A stretch of DNA of 64,000 bases, from NCBI RefSeq assembly GCF_012027325.1, contig NZ_SNUG01000001.1:124001-188000 (forward strand), in the 5' to 3' direction. The translations under genes were made by a program, and so were the position numbers. Under the pieces are notes generated by a model that had not been told where the DNA came from, searched no databases, and saw nothing but the letters and a program-made list of their open reading frames with translations. The DNA comes from Thermococcus sp. M39 (GTDB lineage Archaea; Methanobacteriota_B; Thermococci; Thermococcales; Thermococcaceae). Shown here one piece after another: positions 8,944 to 18,800 of the stretch. Position 1 is the first letter of the stretch. Each line of letters begins with the position of its first letter.

Positions 8944-9091
8944 CTCAATCCCTCCTTTTTAGAACAACCGAGAGTGATATACGGAGGAGGATTATTTAAA
9001 ATTAACTGTCCAGATATGGCTTTTAGATTTATAAAACAAGAGAGTGAGTTTCATTTTTTAAAAAGAAATCCAAAAATTTTTGGTTAAAAAG

Positions 9092-11533
9092 CTAAAAAGG
9101 ATGAAGTTCTAAAATGTTCTCTACTATTTCTATTGCACGTTCAAGCCCATAGCTGTACTCTAATGCCCTTAATATGTCAAGGGTAGCTTGTAAGGGTCTC
9201 GGTTCTTTTTGCAAATCATAAGTTTCTTCGATTATTTTGAGCATCTGCTCTTCTTTGTCTTTCATGCCAGCAACATGATATATGAAAAGGACATTTGCAT
9301 AAGTTGCTCTCGAGTATCCATAACCGCTCTCTCCTTTGAATCTTCCGTTTTCTTCTTGCTGTTCTGAAATCCACTCAGCGGCTTTCTTAATTGCTGGTAA
9401 AACCCTTTCGTCTCCACTGAGCTGATAATACCTTGCTAATCCAAAGGCTGTAACAATAGTTCCGCCTAAGCTCTTCTTCCAGCTTCCATCATCCCTCTGC
9501 TCTTCAAGGATCTTTTCAATCAAGTTGTTTGTTGTAGTTTCATTCAGAACCCCAAGCTCGTAAAGTATTGGTAACATCTGTGCCTCAGCAAATAAGTCTC
9601 CTTTCTTGTCTTTTGGTGTTGTCATTATGTAATCTTCCTTTACTCTGCTTTTTAGATAGTTGAGGGTCTTATTTTTTCCTTCGAAAGGCAAATCTTTGAG
9701 AGGCTCCATCGTGAACGCTGTGTATAATGTGAAATCATTTGGCGGAATTCCTTCGGGAAAGCCTCCGTTATCTAATTGTTTATATGTCAGCCACTTAAGT
9801 AGCCATTCATATCTCTCCTTGAACTGCTTGTCACTGGTTTTTTGGTAAAGGTAAGCATATAGCCGGGCAATTCTTGCATTTAGGAAGAAATCGGCTTTGT
9901 ATCCATCGTCAAAATCGGCATAATTAAAGCCAGTCCAGAACTTCTCCAAAAAGCTGACAACTGCTGAGTATTCTCCAGTATAGTTTAGTGGGTTTAGGTC
10001 ATAAAGCTCCAGAGGTGGGTTTGGAATGAACTTGTAGATTTCAGAGTTTCCGTTAACAAAAAGAGTCTTGAAGTGGGTGTCATAGGCTATGTATTCCATA
10101 AGGCCGTATTTGATTAGACCCAAGCTTCTCATTCTCCTATCCGAATAAACATAGGTTACATTGTACTTTTCCATGAGCTTATACACTCTTTCTCTCTGTG
10201 TCGTTCCAAACATCGTTACAACGTCATTATATGCCTGTATGGCTTCTCTTGGATTGGGTGCTTTCTCAAAAAATCCTTGATAAACCTTCTTCCACATAAC
10301 TATATCTTTTCTGTGAGTGTTTCCAATTAAAAGGTAGCCAACATCCCACCACGTTAGAAATACTGCATCTGGAGGTGTGTTCTCTCTAATCCACTCGAAG
10401 GCCTCCCTGTCCTTCACCGTTGGGGGGATTATGTATTTATATGAGGAATATGCTCCCTGAACGATTGGAACCAGTATAAGTGCAGCAATGATTACTGCTC
10501 TCGTTTTCTTGCTCAGAACGATCCTCTTAAACAGCTCAGCACCTTTTCCGCTTGCATCTTTGATTACAGCATTCAGCCAAGTGTTCAAATTAGGGAGGAA
10601 CTCATCATGGAAGAACTCAGCGGCCATAATTGAAAGTGGCAAGGAAGCATATGGATCTCTGAATCTGAAAGCTGTAGCTCCAGCAATCATGAAAGCCCAA
10701 GCCCAGAGTGCAATTCCTTGTCGTATAGGGTCGCTTTTGAGATATTTTTTAGTTGCAAGGACTCCAAAGATTAACTGAACAACACCAATCCATTTAAGAT
10801 ATCCCAGAGCTGTAACTTCCTCTTTTGGCATTCTCAGCAGGAGACCAGCGATAAAGTGGTTTATTGGGGGGATGAAGTATAGTACTACACCTATCAGCAC
10901 AGCTAGGGCAAAGTAGTGAAGGTTTTTCTTTATCCAAGGGATTAGGTGAATAAAGAGCATTATTACAGCAACTGCAACGAAGAAGACCCAACCCCTGTGG
11001 GTGAGCATGTAAATTGGCAATAGAACTAGTAATCCTATTATATATTTATAGTCCCAGCTTTTGAGAAACCTCACAAGAAGTATCATTCCGGTTATGAAAA
11101 TCACAAGTCCAAGGTTTTCTGGGATGTAAAGGCTTGTTCTATATACAAAATTTGGAGCAAAGGCTAGAAAAGTCGTAGCTAAAAGGGCTTTTTTGTTGTC
11201 TCCAAAAATCTCCTTTGAGAGCAGATAGAAGAGACCTACACTTATCGTGCCATAAACTGCTGGGAGAATGAAGAACACATACTCAGTTGGAAAGAGCTTG
11301 TACACAATAGCCCCAACTATGTGGAAGAGAGGAGGATAGCTGTATGCTTTAAGCCCGAGGAGCGAGCCAATGTCCTTTGAAATTACGCCTATCCCTTCGT
11401 TGACAATTCTCAGGGTTATATCCCTATGTAGGTATTCGTCGTATACCGCCAGCAGCAGATTTCTGTGAGGTATGAGCCTTATTATGAATGAGATTAGGAG
11501 CAATAGAATGAGGTATATTTTTTCCTTCTTCAC
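9092..11533 (-). CDS. GT-C fold membrane glycosyltransferase (STT3/PMT-like) fused to a C-terminal alpha-toroid domain
   Basis: A roughly 813-residue protein. The N-terminal half has about 11-12 membrane helices, with an acidic first outer loop (VYDEYLHRD), as in GT-C enzymes that use lipid-linked sugars. About residue 400 is TWWDVGYLL, which resembles the WWDYG motif of oligosaccharyltransferase STT3/AglB. The last third (after about residue 560) is a series of helical repeats with DNGGFPEG, QRDDGSW and ENGRFKGESGYGY, the pattern of terpenoid-cyclase/prenyltransferase alpha/alpha toroids. It probably transfers sugars at the outer membrane face. An ATG at 11560 is possible, but it lies only about 10 bases from the TATA-like TTTAATAAAG. 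The GTG at 11533, preceded by GGGGTG, is the more plausible start. Confidence 0.75.
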   Translation of the reverse strand: MKKEKIYLILLLLISFIIRLIPHRNLLLAVYDEYLHRDITLRIVNEGIGVISKDIGSLLGLKAYSYPPLFHIVGAIVYKLFPTEYVFFILPAVYGTISVGLFYLLSKEIFGDNKKALLATTFLAFAPNFVYRTSLYIPENLGLVIFITGMILLVRFLKSWDYKYIIGLLVLLPIYMLTHRGWVFFVAVAVIMLFIHLIPWIKKNLHYFALAVLIGVVLYFIPPINHFIAGLLLRMPKEEVTALGYLKWIGVVQLIFGVLATKKYLKSDPIRQGIALWAWAFMIAGATAFRFRDPYASLPLSIMAAEFFHDEFLPNLNTWLNAVIKDASGKGAELFKRIVLSKKTRAVIIAALILVPIVQGAYSSYKYIIPPTVKDREAFEWIRENTPPDAVFLTWWDVGYLLIGNTHRKDIVMWKKVYQGFFEKAPNPREAIQAYNDVVTMFGTTQRERVYKLMEKYNVTYVYSDRRMRSLGLIKYGLMEYIAYDTHFKTLFVNGNSEIYKFIPNPPLELYDLNPLNYTGEYSAVVSFLEKFWTGFNYADFDDGYKADFFLNARIARLYAYLYQKTSDKQFKERYEWLLKWLTYKQLDNGGFPEGIPPNDFTLYTAFTMEPLKDLPFEGKNKTLNYLKSRVKEDYIMTTPKDKKGDLFAEAQMLPILYELGVLNETTTNNLIEKILEEQRDDGSWKKSLGGTIVTAFGLARYYQLSGDERVLPAIKKAAEWISEQQEENGRFKGESGYGYSRATYANVLFIYHVAGMKDKEEQMLKIIEETYDLQKEPRPLQATLDILRALEYSYGLERAIEIVENILELHPF

Positions 11534-11589
11534 TTTTAACACCCCTAACTCTTTTAACATAAAGTTCGCTTTATTAAATTGGTGGTGAG

Positions 11590-12645
11590 ATGAAATCCTT
11601 AAAACTCTTTAGCTTGGCGTTCTTTTCTTATCTTCTTCTAATGCTCTGCTCTCATTTAGTCCTTAAAGAGTATTCTGCTTCTCGAGATATGCTTCCGCTT
11701 TCTCTTGCAGTAATACTTATCTTTTACTGCTGTTTTGTGGTTGGATATCTTAGACCTTTATATCTGCCAAGTGAAGCTGTGTGGATTGCGATATTTTTGC
11801 TGGCAGTATATTTTGCACGATATGTTGTGTTAGCCCCAGCTGCTGTAGTGTTTTTGTATATCCTTCTCAAATATGAGCCAGAGTTTTTTAAGAAGTTCTC
11901 TTGGTTTGTCTTTTTGCTAGGTGTCGGCATCGTTGGTTCCACTTATCTCTTTGTTGGGGTTCCTTTCTTTGAGTATCCCATTAGATTTGAACTAACGGAG
12001 GTGCTTACACTATCTGCATATTTGTTCTTAACGGCGATAGCTTTCGAGCAGAGGGGAAGAATTAGAAGCTTGTACTTCTTTGTATCTTTTATTTTGCTGT
12101 TCATGTCAACTTTTCGTTCTCTCTTGATTCTCGTGTTTTTGGCTTATGTAATCCCTTATTATCTCTCTGGAAAAATTAAAATGCAGGAGATACTCCTAGG
12201 GGTTCTTGTTGGAATAGCTGTTTTAATTTTAAGCGGTAATCTTGAGAGACTTTTGATAAGAGTGGGTTTTACTTTTCTTATTTTTGAAAATCTCGTTAAA
12301 ATTTCACTCCCCTTTGGATTTTATCACGGTTCCTTGCTTCTTAGCTACTCTCCTGGTAGGAAAATAGCATTTATGTTCACCCTCGCTAGGAATATATACT
12401 CGTCTTTTATTTTTGGACAAGCTGTTGCTGATTTTGGGATATTTGGAGTAATTGAAGCCTATCTTTTGGGGGCTATACTCAAGTACTCCGAGAAAGATTT
12501 GAGCTCTCTGACAGTTGTTCTGTCTCTTTTAATTTATCTCATCGAGGTTGGTATTGATGCTTTTGTGCTAGCTATTATGCTGTTTTTTGGCATAATCTAT
12601 GTCCAGAAAATCAACAAAACGAGCCTCAATTCTTTTAATATGTGA
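11590..12645 (+). CDS. Polytopic membrane protein, possible surface-polysaccharide polymerase (paralogue 1)
   Basis: A 351-residue protein with about 10 or more hydrophobic helices and no soluble domain. I do not recognise the family with certainty. Overall layout and the conserved C-terminal block (RVGFTFLIF, PFGFYHG, AFMFTLA, VADFGIFGV) recall Wzy-like oligosaccharide repeat-unit polymerases. The gene starts directly after GGTGGTGAG. It diverges from the GT-C glycosyltransferase gene and is followed by a paralogue, so a role in surface glycan assembly is a reasonable inference. Confidence 0.7.
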   Translation: MKSLKLFSLAFFSYLLLMLCSHLVLKEYSASRDMLPLSLAVILIFYCCFVVGYLRPLYLPSEAVWIAIFLLAVYFARYVVLAPAAVVFLYILLKYEPEFFKKFSWFVFLLGVGIVGSTYLFVGVPFFEYPIRFELTEVLTLSAYLFLTAIAFEQRGRIRSLYFFVSFILLFMSTFRSLLILVFLAYVIPYYLSGKIKMQEILLGVLVGIAVLILSGNLERLLIRVGFTFLIFENLVKISLPFGFYHGSLLLSYSPGRKIAFMFTLARNIYSSFIFGQAVADFGIFGVIEAYLLGAILKYSEKDLSSLTVVLSLLIYLIEVGIDAFVLAIMLFFGIIYVQKINKTSLNSFNM

Positions 12646-12671
12646 AGTCGAATTTAGTAACTGGTGGTACT

Positions 12672-13712
12672 GTGAAGTCTCTAAAGCTCTTTAGCTTGGC
12701 CTTTTTCATCTATATCCTGCTTACCCTTTGTGCCAATGTTTTTCTTAAGGATAAGTTATATGCTGCTGAGCTAGACATGTCCAGAATATGGACTGCTTCA
12801 CTGGTTGCAATTTTATTCTTTGTTTTTCTTGTAGCTGGATATCTAAAGCCCGCTGAGCTTCCTGCTTGGGCTTACTGGTTGATGCTTTTTGTGCTGTCTT
12901 TTGCTCTCCCGCTCTATGGTGCCATTGCAGTGGCGTTTATCTTCTTATTTTCAATGAAATACAATCCGTTTGAAAAGCATGCCCACATTTGGTTGGTTTT
13001 TTCAATAATTCTGTTAGTTTCTATTTACCTTTTCAAAGGAGTCCCGCTTTTTAACTGGAATTTAAGGTTTGAATTAAGTAAGATTCTTGTGTTTTTAGCT
13101 TTTCTAAGTGGAGTCTCGCTAGTTTATGTGAATTGGGATATTAGATTTAAAACTCTGGCTTTTTTGATTCTTGAAATGCTGTTTTTCCTTGGAACATTTA
13201 GATCGCTTATGCTCCTTATATTCCTAATGTACATTCTACCTTTTTACTTTGAAGAAAGGCTTACATTGGATAAAATCTGCCTCGCTATTCCAGTGTTTTT
13301 ACTAATTCTTTATCTCAGCGGAGGCTTGGAGGGGTTATTAGTTAGAATTGGCTTTACGTTTTTAATTTTCCATAACTTAGTCCATGTATCCATGCCCTTT
13401 GGATTTTTCCATGGGAGACTTTTGCTTCATAGTGATCCAAGATGGAGAGTTGCTTTTATGTTCACTCTAGAGAACCACTACACTTACTTTCTTTTTGGTC
13501 AGCTGGTAGCGGATTTTGGAATTTTTGGAGTGCTAGAAGCTTATCTCGTTGGAACGTTGCTTAAGTTGTCTGAAAGAAATGTCAAGACAGCAGTAATTGT
13601 TCTTTCAACTCTAATCTATGCTATTGAAAGTGGAATTGATGCATTTCTGTTTTCAGTCTTAATTCTCTTTGGTGCACTTTACTCTAAGACAAATATCGAA
13701 ACACTAAAATAA
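12672..13712 (+). CDS. Polytopic membrane protein, possible surface-polysaccharide polymerase (paralogue 2)
   Basis: A 346-residue paralogue of the preceding protein: both begin KSLKLFSLAFF, and both share RIGFTFLIF, PFGFFHG, AFMFTL and the VADFGIFGVLEAYL block near the C-terminus. GTG 12672 lies behind GGTGGT and aligns exactly with the start of paralogue 1; an earlier GTG at 12642 overlaps the previous stop but has no ribosome binding site. Tandem duplication followed by divergence is clear. The function is inferred only from the family likeness and from the glycosyltransferase next door. Confidence 0.7.
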   Translation: MKSLKLFSLAFFIYILLTLCANVFLKDKLYAAELDMSRIWTASLVAILFFVFLVAGYLKPAELPAWAYWLMLFVLSFALPLYGAIAVAFIFLFSMKYNPFEKHAHIWLVFSIILLVSIYLFKGVPLFNWNLRFELSKILVFLAFLSGVSLVYVNWDIRFKTLAFLILEMLFFLGTFRSLMLLIFLMYILPFYFEERLTLDKICLAIPVFLLILYLSGGLEGLLVRIGFTFLIFHNLVHVSMPFGFFHGRLLLHSDPRWRVAFMFTLENHYTYFLFGQLVADFGIFGVLEAYLVGTLLKLSERNVKTAVIVLSTLIYAIESGIDAFLFSVLILFGALYSKTNIETLK

Positions 13713-13745
13713 TTATCTTTGTTAAATTATTTTCGGTGGTTTAAG

Positions 13746-14894
13746 ATGAATCCCATTGAAGAAGCTTTGAAAATAAAAGACCAGATTATAGCGTGGCGCA
13801 GGGATTTCCACATGTATCCAGAACTCAAATATGAAGAGGAAAGAACCTCCAAGATTGTGGAAGAACACTTGAGAGAGTGGGGCTATAAAATTAAGCGCGT
13901 TGGAACAGGAATAATAGCTGATATCGGAGAGGGTGATAAAAGAATAGCTCTTAGAGCAGATATGGACGCTCTGCCAGTTCAAGAGGAAAATGAAGTCCCT
14001 TACAAGTCTAAAATCCCTGGAAAGATGCATGCTTGTGGACACGACGCTCACACTGCCATGCTCTTAGGAGCAGCAAAAATCATAGCTGAACATGAAGATA
14101 AACTCCAAAATGCAGTTCGTCTAATATTCCAGCCGGCTGAAGAAGGGGGCAATGGAGCGTTAAAGATGATTGAAGCCGGTGCTCTAGAAGGAGTTGATGC
14201 AATCTTTGGAATACATGTATGGATGGACTTGCCAAGCGGAGTTTTTGGAATTAGAGATGGACCAATCTTAGCAGGTGCAGGAACATTCAGCATTAAAATA
14301 AAAGGGAGGGGCGGCCATGGGGCAGCACCCCACGAAACTATTGATCCAATTCCAATTACTGCCCAAGCAATTTTAGCATTCCAAACGATTGTAAGCAGAA
14401 ATCTCAATCCAATTGAGACAGGCGTTGTGAGTGTGTGCGCAGTCCAAGGGGGCACTGCTTTTAACGTTATTCCAGAAGAGGTCGAAATGAAAGGCACTCA
14501 TCGCTTTTTCAGTGAGGAGGTTAGGGAGTTAATAGAGAAAAGGATGGACGAAATTTTGAGAGGTTTAACTTCAGCTCATGGAGCAACATACGAGCTCGAC
14601 ATCAAAGAGCTTGTTCCACCAACGATAAATCATCCAGGGATGACGGAATTTGTGAGAAAAGTAGCTTTAAAATATAGTATGAGGGTTGGAGAGGTTGCCA
14701 AATCTATGGGTGCAGAGGATTTCGCATATTATCTCCAAAAAGTTCCTGGAATGTTCATACCCTTGGGAATTAGAAACGAAAAGAAGGGCATAATCTATCC
14801 GCACCATCATCCAAAATTCGATGTTGATGAGGATGTTCTTCATCTAGGGACTGCTTTGGAAGTTGCTTTAGCATTTAACTTCTCAAATTTATAG
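13746..14894 (+). CDS. M20 family amidohydrolase (aminoacylase/carboxypeptidase type)
   Basis: The 382-residue protein carries the M20D metal-site motifs: ADMDALPVQE, HACGHDAHTAMLLG, FQPAEEGGNG, and near the C-terminus MGAEDFAYYL and the late His in HHPKF. It should hydrolyse N-acyl amino acids or C-terminal residues of peptides with Zn2+ or Co2+. Characterised thermococcal relatives act as L-aminoacylase or carboxypeptidase. The ATG at 13746 follows GGTGG and is preferred over an upstream in-frame TTG (13719) without a binding site. A T-rich tail after the stop probably ends transcription. Confidence 0.93.
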   Translation: MNPIEEALKIKDQIIAWRRDFHMYPELKYEEERTSKIVEEHLREWGYKIKRVGTGIIADIGEGDKRIALRADMDALPVQEENEVPYKSKIPGKMHACGHDAHTAMLLGAAKIIAEHEDKLQNAVRLIFQPAEEGGNGALKMIEAGALEGVDAIFGIHVWMDLPSGVFGIRDGPILAGAGTFSIKIKGRGGHGAAPHETIDPIPITAQAILAFQTIVSRNLNPIETGVVSVCAVQGGTAFNVIPEEVEMKGTHRFFSEEVRELIEKRMDEILRGLTSAHGATYELDIKELVPPTINHPGMTEFVRKVALKYSMRVGEVAKSMGAEDFAYYLQKVPGMFIPLGIRNEKKGIIYPHHHPKFDVDEDVLHLGTALEVALAFNFSNL

Positions 14895-14925
14895 TTCCTT
14901 TTCTTTTTCTTTTGTTTGATTTTGT
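14895..14925 (+). terminator. T-rich transcription terminator after the M20 gene
   Basis: Runs of T broken by single C or G (CCTTTTCTTTTTCTTTTG) follow the stop codon directly. This is the usual form of archaeal intrinsic termination; no stem-loop is needed. Confidence 0.45.
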
Positions 14926-15012
14926 TATCTCTTATTACTAGTGTTGTTACAACTACGCATTGATCACTTTACAGAGTTTGCTAAACGAGCGTGAATGATT
15001 TATATTAACCAT

Positions 15013-15058
15013 CAAAGTTCAAAATATGAACTTTGCTCACAGAAACTTTTATATTTTT
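15013..15058 (+). promoter_or_regulatory. Inverted repeat and TATA box upstream of the giant protease
   Basis: CAAAGTTCA (15013-15021), a 5-base spacer and TGAACTTTG (15027-15035) form a perfect 9-bp inverted repeat. A TATA-like CTTTTATATTTTT follows at 15046-15058, about 50 bases before the ATG. The palindrome sits just upstream of the TATA box, a position used by archaeal activators. Confidence 0.5.
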
Positions 15059-15104
15059 GGCGTGAGTAGTATATGACTGAACAATTATAGACGGAGGTGT
15101 CCAG

Positions 15105-15869
15105 ATGAATAGAAAGACAGTGAGCCTTCTTATTGTTGTATTAATGGTTCTCTCAGTAGTTCCAGCAACCTTTACAGAAGCAACCAATGTTTCTTCTTCA
15201 CCAACTTCAATGCCACAGATAGAGTCAGGAATTCTTAAACTGAACGTTAATACAGAAGAACCAAAACAGTATACGTCACCCATGGAAAAAATTGATCCAA
15301 AACTCCTGGAAATCCTGAAAAACAAGACTAATGGAGATATTGCGAAATTGGACAGTAAAAATCTTATGTTTGTTCAGATTGTAGCTACAGAGGACATCGA
15401 GAGAGTTCTTACCAACGCAAAGATTCAGATTGTTGGGAGGACAGAAGTTGCTGGCATGACAGTGTACTTAGTGCTTATCCCAGTAAAAGAGGAGAGTGAA
15501 AAGACACTCTTAAAGATAGCATCCATTCCCCAAGTAAAGGCTATCACGAGGCCAAATCCATTTGAACCAATCGGCAAAATTAAGGAGCCCGATGCCGAGG
15601 ATATCTCGGAGAATCTTGTAAACATCCCAGTATCAAAATACGCCTACAGAGTAGACTCATGGAAGCCAAAGGTCAGCATGGTAGATGGTATAAAGGTCTC
15701 AACTATGAAGTCCCTGGTTCCAGAAAAGCTTAGAAAGCTTAAGGTAGCGGACGGCTGGAAAGTTGCGGCTAGGGTGTTCCAAAGCAGCAGCCCGCTGACT
15801 ACTTTGCAATCTACCACCATGGCGCTCTTGATGCTTGGTCTGATCTTGGGATTACAGGAAATGGAGTAA
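15105..15869 (+). CDS. Giant pyrolysin-like subtilase, N-terminal fragment (signal peptide and propeptide) before a frameshift
   Basis: It starts at ATG 15105 behind the strong site GGAGGTG. The first 26 residues are a classic signal peptide (basic MNRK, then a hydrophobic core, then ATFTEA). Residues of about 85 to 150 look like a subtilase propeptide of the inhibitor I9 type. The frame stays protease-like as far as the GGG at 15772-15774; the last 32 codons or so, up to the stop at 15869, are out-of-frame nonsense. The true continuation is in the next frame, so this is the first part of one broken gene. Restoring one G would join both parts into a protein of about 2434 residues. Confidence 0.85.
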   Translation: MNRKTVSLLIVVLMVLSVVPATFTEATNVSSSPTSMPQIESGILKLNVNTEEPKQYTSPMEKIDPKLLEILKNKTNGDIAKLDSKNLMFVQIVATEDIERVLTNAKIQIVGRTEVAGMTVYLVLIPVKEESEKTLLKIASIPQVKAITRPNPFEPIGKIKEPDAEDISENLVNIPVSKYAYRVDSWKPKVSMVDGIKVSTMKSLVPEKLRKLKVADGWKVAARVFQSSSPLTTLQSTTMALLMLGLILGLQEME

Positions 15870-18800
15870 ACGTTGCCGTTATAGATAGCGGTGTCGACTT
15901 TGGAAATCCTGACCTGCAGGATGCCTATGCGGTTGATATGAATCCAGACTCACCTTACTATGGATGGCCGATAGCCTTTGATGGAAACTCAATGCTCTGG
16001 TACCTTGTTCTCGGAGAAAAGTTTCCAAGTTACATCTTTTCCTGGTATGCTGACATGCCATTCACGATTACTCCAAAGCTTCTTGAGCGCTACATCGGTA
16101 TTGGCTATCGCGGCGAGAATTTCACAACTGCCTTCACTACAGTGAGCCTTGCCAACATTCCAGATGACTACGAGAGGGCTGTAATTATAAATAACACTCT
16201 TAACTGGTTCGGCAATGTTACTAATGTTCTGCTTGTTGACGACGACGGTGGGGATATCTACGAGTTCTTCTATCTTATCTCACTCAACATGCTTGGTGTT
16301 AACTATACCTACTATGACGTCTGGTTCAATGAGAACTTCCTTAACGAGACTGGCCCAAGCCTAGAACTCATGAGCAACTACAGTCTAGTCATTTGGTTTA
16401 CCGGTGGTGCCTATGACACAATAACCTACGACGACATCGAGCTCTGGAAAGCCTATCTCAACAATGGAGGAAAGCTTTGGCTCATCAGTGAGGACTATCT
16501 TTATACCTATGAAAAGACTTCCTTCACTCTGGATTACCTGCATGTGCTTGCATCCGTTCAGGACGTGCCAGTACCAACCATTATTGAGGACTACACTGGA
16601 GAGAGATACTACGGTGGAGAAGTTTACTGGGGAGCTTACATCAGCCCAACAGACATCTTCGCCGACTATATAGTTCCAGACTCTGAGGCAGAGCCACTAC
16701 TCACGGGATACACGGCCTTTGCATACAGTCCAGACTTCGATGAGATACTCTTTGACGTCAAGCTCCCGCTTGACAAAGACCTGAACGTGCCGAGTGTTAG
16801 CGGTGAAATGAAGCTCGGTTATCATCCAGATCTTGCCTTATGGGCATATTGGGCTGGTGGTTATGTTCTCGTGACTGACAGCGAAGAAGCAGGCAAGTAC
16901 GATACAGTTTACGTTGACTTGCTGCCATCAACAGTCATAGACTTCAACAAGGACGTTGGTCATACCAAGGATAACCCAGTAGTTCAACTGGACTTCCTTG
17001 ACACGCTCGGTGGTCCTCTGGAGGTCGATACAAACCATGATGGGATACCTGACAAGGGGATAAGCATTGACATAAACGGCGATGGTATAAATGACGGCTG
17101 GTTCGGTCAAGATGGTTATGCTGACCTCTCTGGAGGACTAATATATTTCATAGCCGACGGTGAGACTCCAATACCGTACTCAGATGTAGTAGCGGAGAGA
17201 TGGGGAATCCCACTCAAGATCCCAGAGGCTGGTGAACTCGTTGCCTTCATGATAGGCACTGACTTTACTTATGGAGGCGATCACGGAACACTCTGTGCAG
17301 CCGCCGTTGCCGCGAGGGGAAGAACTTACTATGGATACTACTACTCTGCAAACACATATGGAACCGCACCTGGAGCAAAGATAATCGCTGAAGGCTCACT
17401 GTACTCTGGTGGAATCTGGCTGGATTACATATTCTTCGCCGTTGAGGGTTACGATGGCATACCTGGAACCGGAGATGAAGCCCTTGTCGTCAGCAACAGC
17501 TACGGAAACTCTTACGTCATAAACAAGGGCTATGACTGGGAAGACAGGTTCCTCTACTGGATCACCTCAAATTATACACCATGGGTGAGCTTCCTCTTTG
17601 CGGCTGGTAATGGTGGTCCGGGTTATGGAACCGTCACAAGTAATGGCGCTTCGCCTGGAGTGATAACTGTTGGTGCTGCAGTTGAATACGGCTACAGGAA
17701 CCTCTACGGCTATGATGGAGGACCATTAGGTTTTGAGTACGCTAACTACGGAGATGTTGCTGGATTCTCCAACAGAGGCCCAAACGCGCTCGGTCAGGTT
17801 GACCCCGACGTCTTGGCAGTAGGTATGTTTGCCGCAGGTAGCTTACCAGTTAACAGCGTTGGAAACGGTGTATTCGCCTCAGATCTGTGGGCAGGAACAA
17901 GCCTAGCAACCCCCATGGCAGCTGGAATAACTGCACTCGTTTACCAAGCATACTACGAGGCTCATGGCACGTTACCAACCGCACAGGAGGTCAAGGAGAT
18001 ACTCATGAGCACCGCTGACAACGTCAATCATGATGTCTTCAGCCAAGGTGCTGGATTCCTCAATGCATACAGGGCAGTTAAGGCTGCGATGGAGCTCGAT
18101 GGAATAATAGTGTCACCCTCAATGTGGCAGGCTGGAGAGACCGAGTATCCAGCCTTTGCCAACATCATGTATCCAGGAGAGAGCGCCGAAAAGGTGTTTG
18201 AGATTAGGAATGCCAACACTACTGCCAACAAAGAGGTCGAGGTCTCTGCGGAGATATTCAAGAAGGTCGGCGAATACACATTCACAGTCAACTCGAGTCA
18301 GTTCGGAGAGCTAATAAGGATTGACCAGTACCTCCCAGAGGACGTTGACTTACTCAAGGTAACTGTCTACACACCGTACGAGCAGTTCCTCGAAGCTGGT
18401 TATATATATGCAGAGCTCTTTGCATGGACCGACGTCAACGGAAATGGAACCGTTGAATTCTGGTACGAGACCAACAGGATACAGTCAGATGTTAAAGCAG
18501 GTACAACACTCTCGCTAACACTTGGAAACCCACGGAGCAAGTTTGTCGATGGCCTGCTCTTCAGGCTCAGGAACGGTGGTGAGGTTAACTACGTCAAGCT
18601 CGAATTCTACAAGCGCGTCCCATGGAGCTGGGTAGAGATAACACCGGAAACTGTGCTTGTCCCAGCTAACGGCACGGCAGTGTTTTCAGTCAAGCTCACG
18701 GTTCCAGAGGATACTGCTCCAGGAATCTACGAGGGTGCAATCTACCTCAAGTACGACGGAGTCGAGACTACTGTACCTGTCAGCGTCGTTGTCGCAGCTC

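Noticed and set aside
8974-8979. Possible TATCAC half of the Thermococcales glycolytic motif before ppsA
   Set aside because: The second half (GTGATA) is not present at the right distance, and the place between TATA and start would not fit activation of a gluconeogenic gene.
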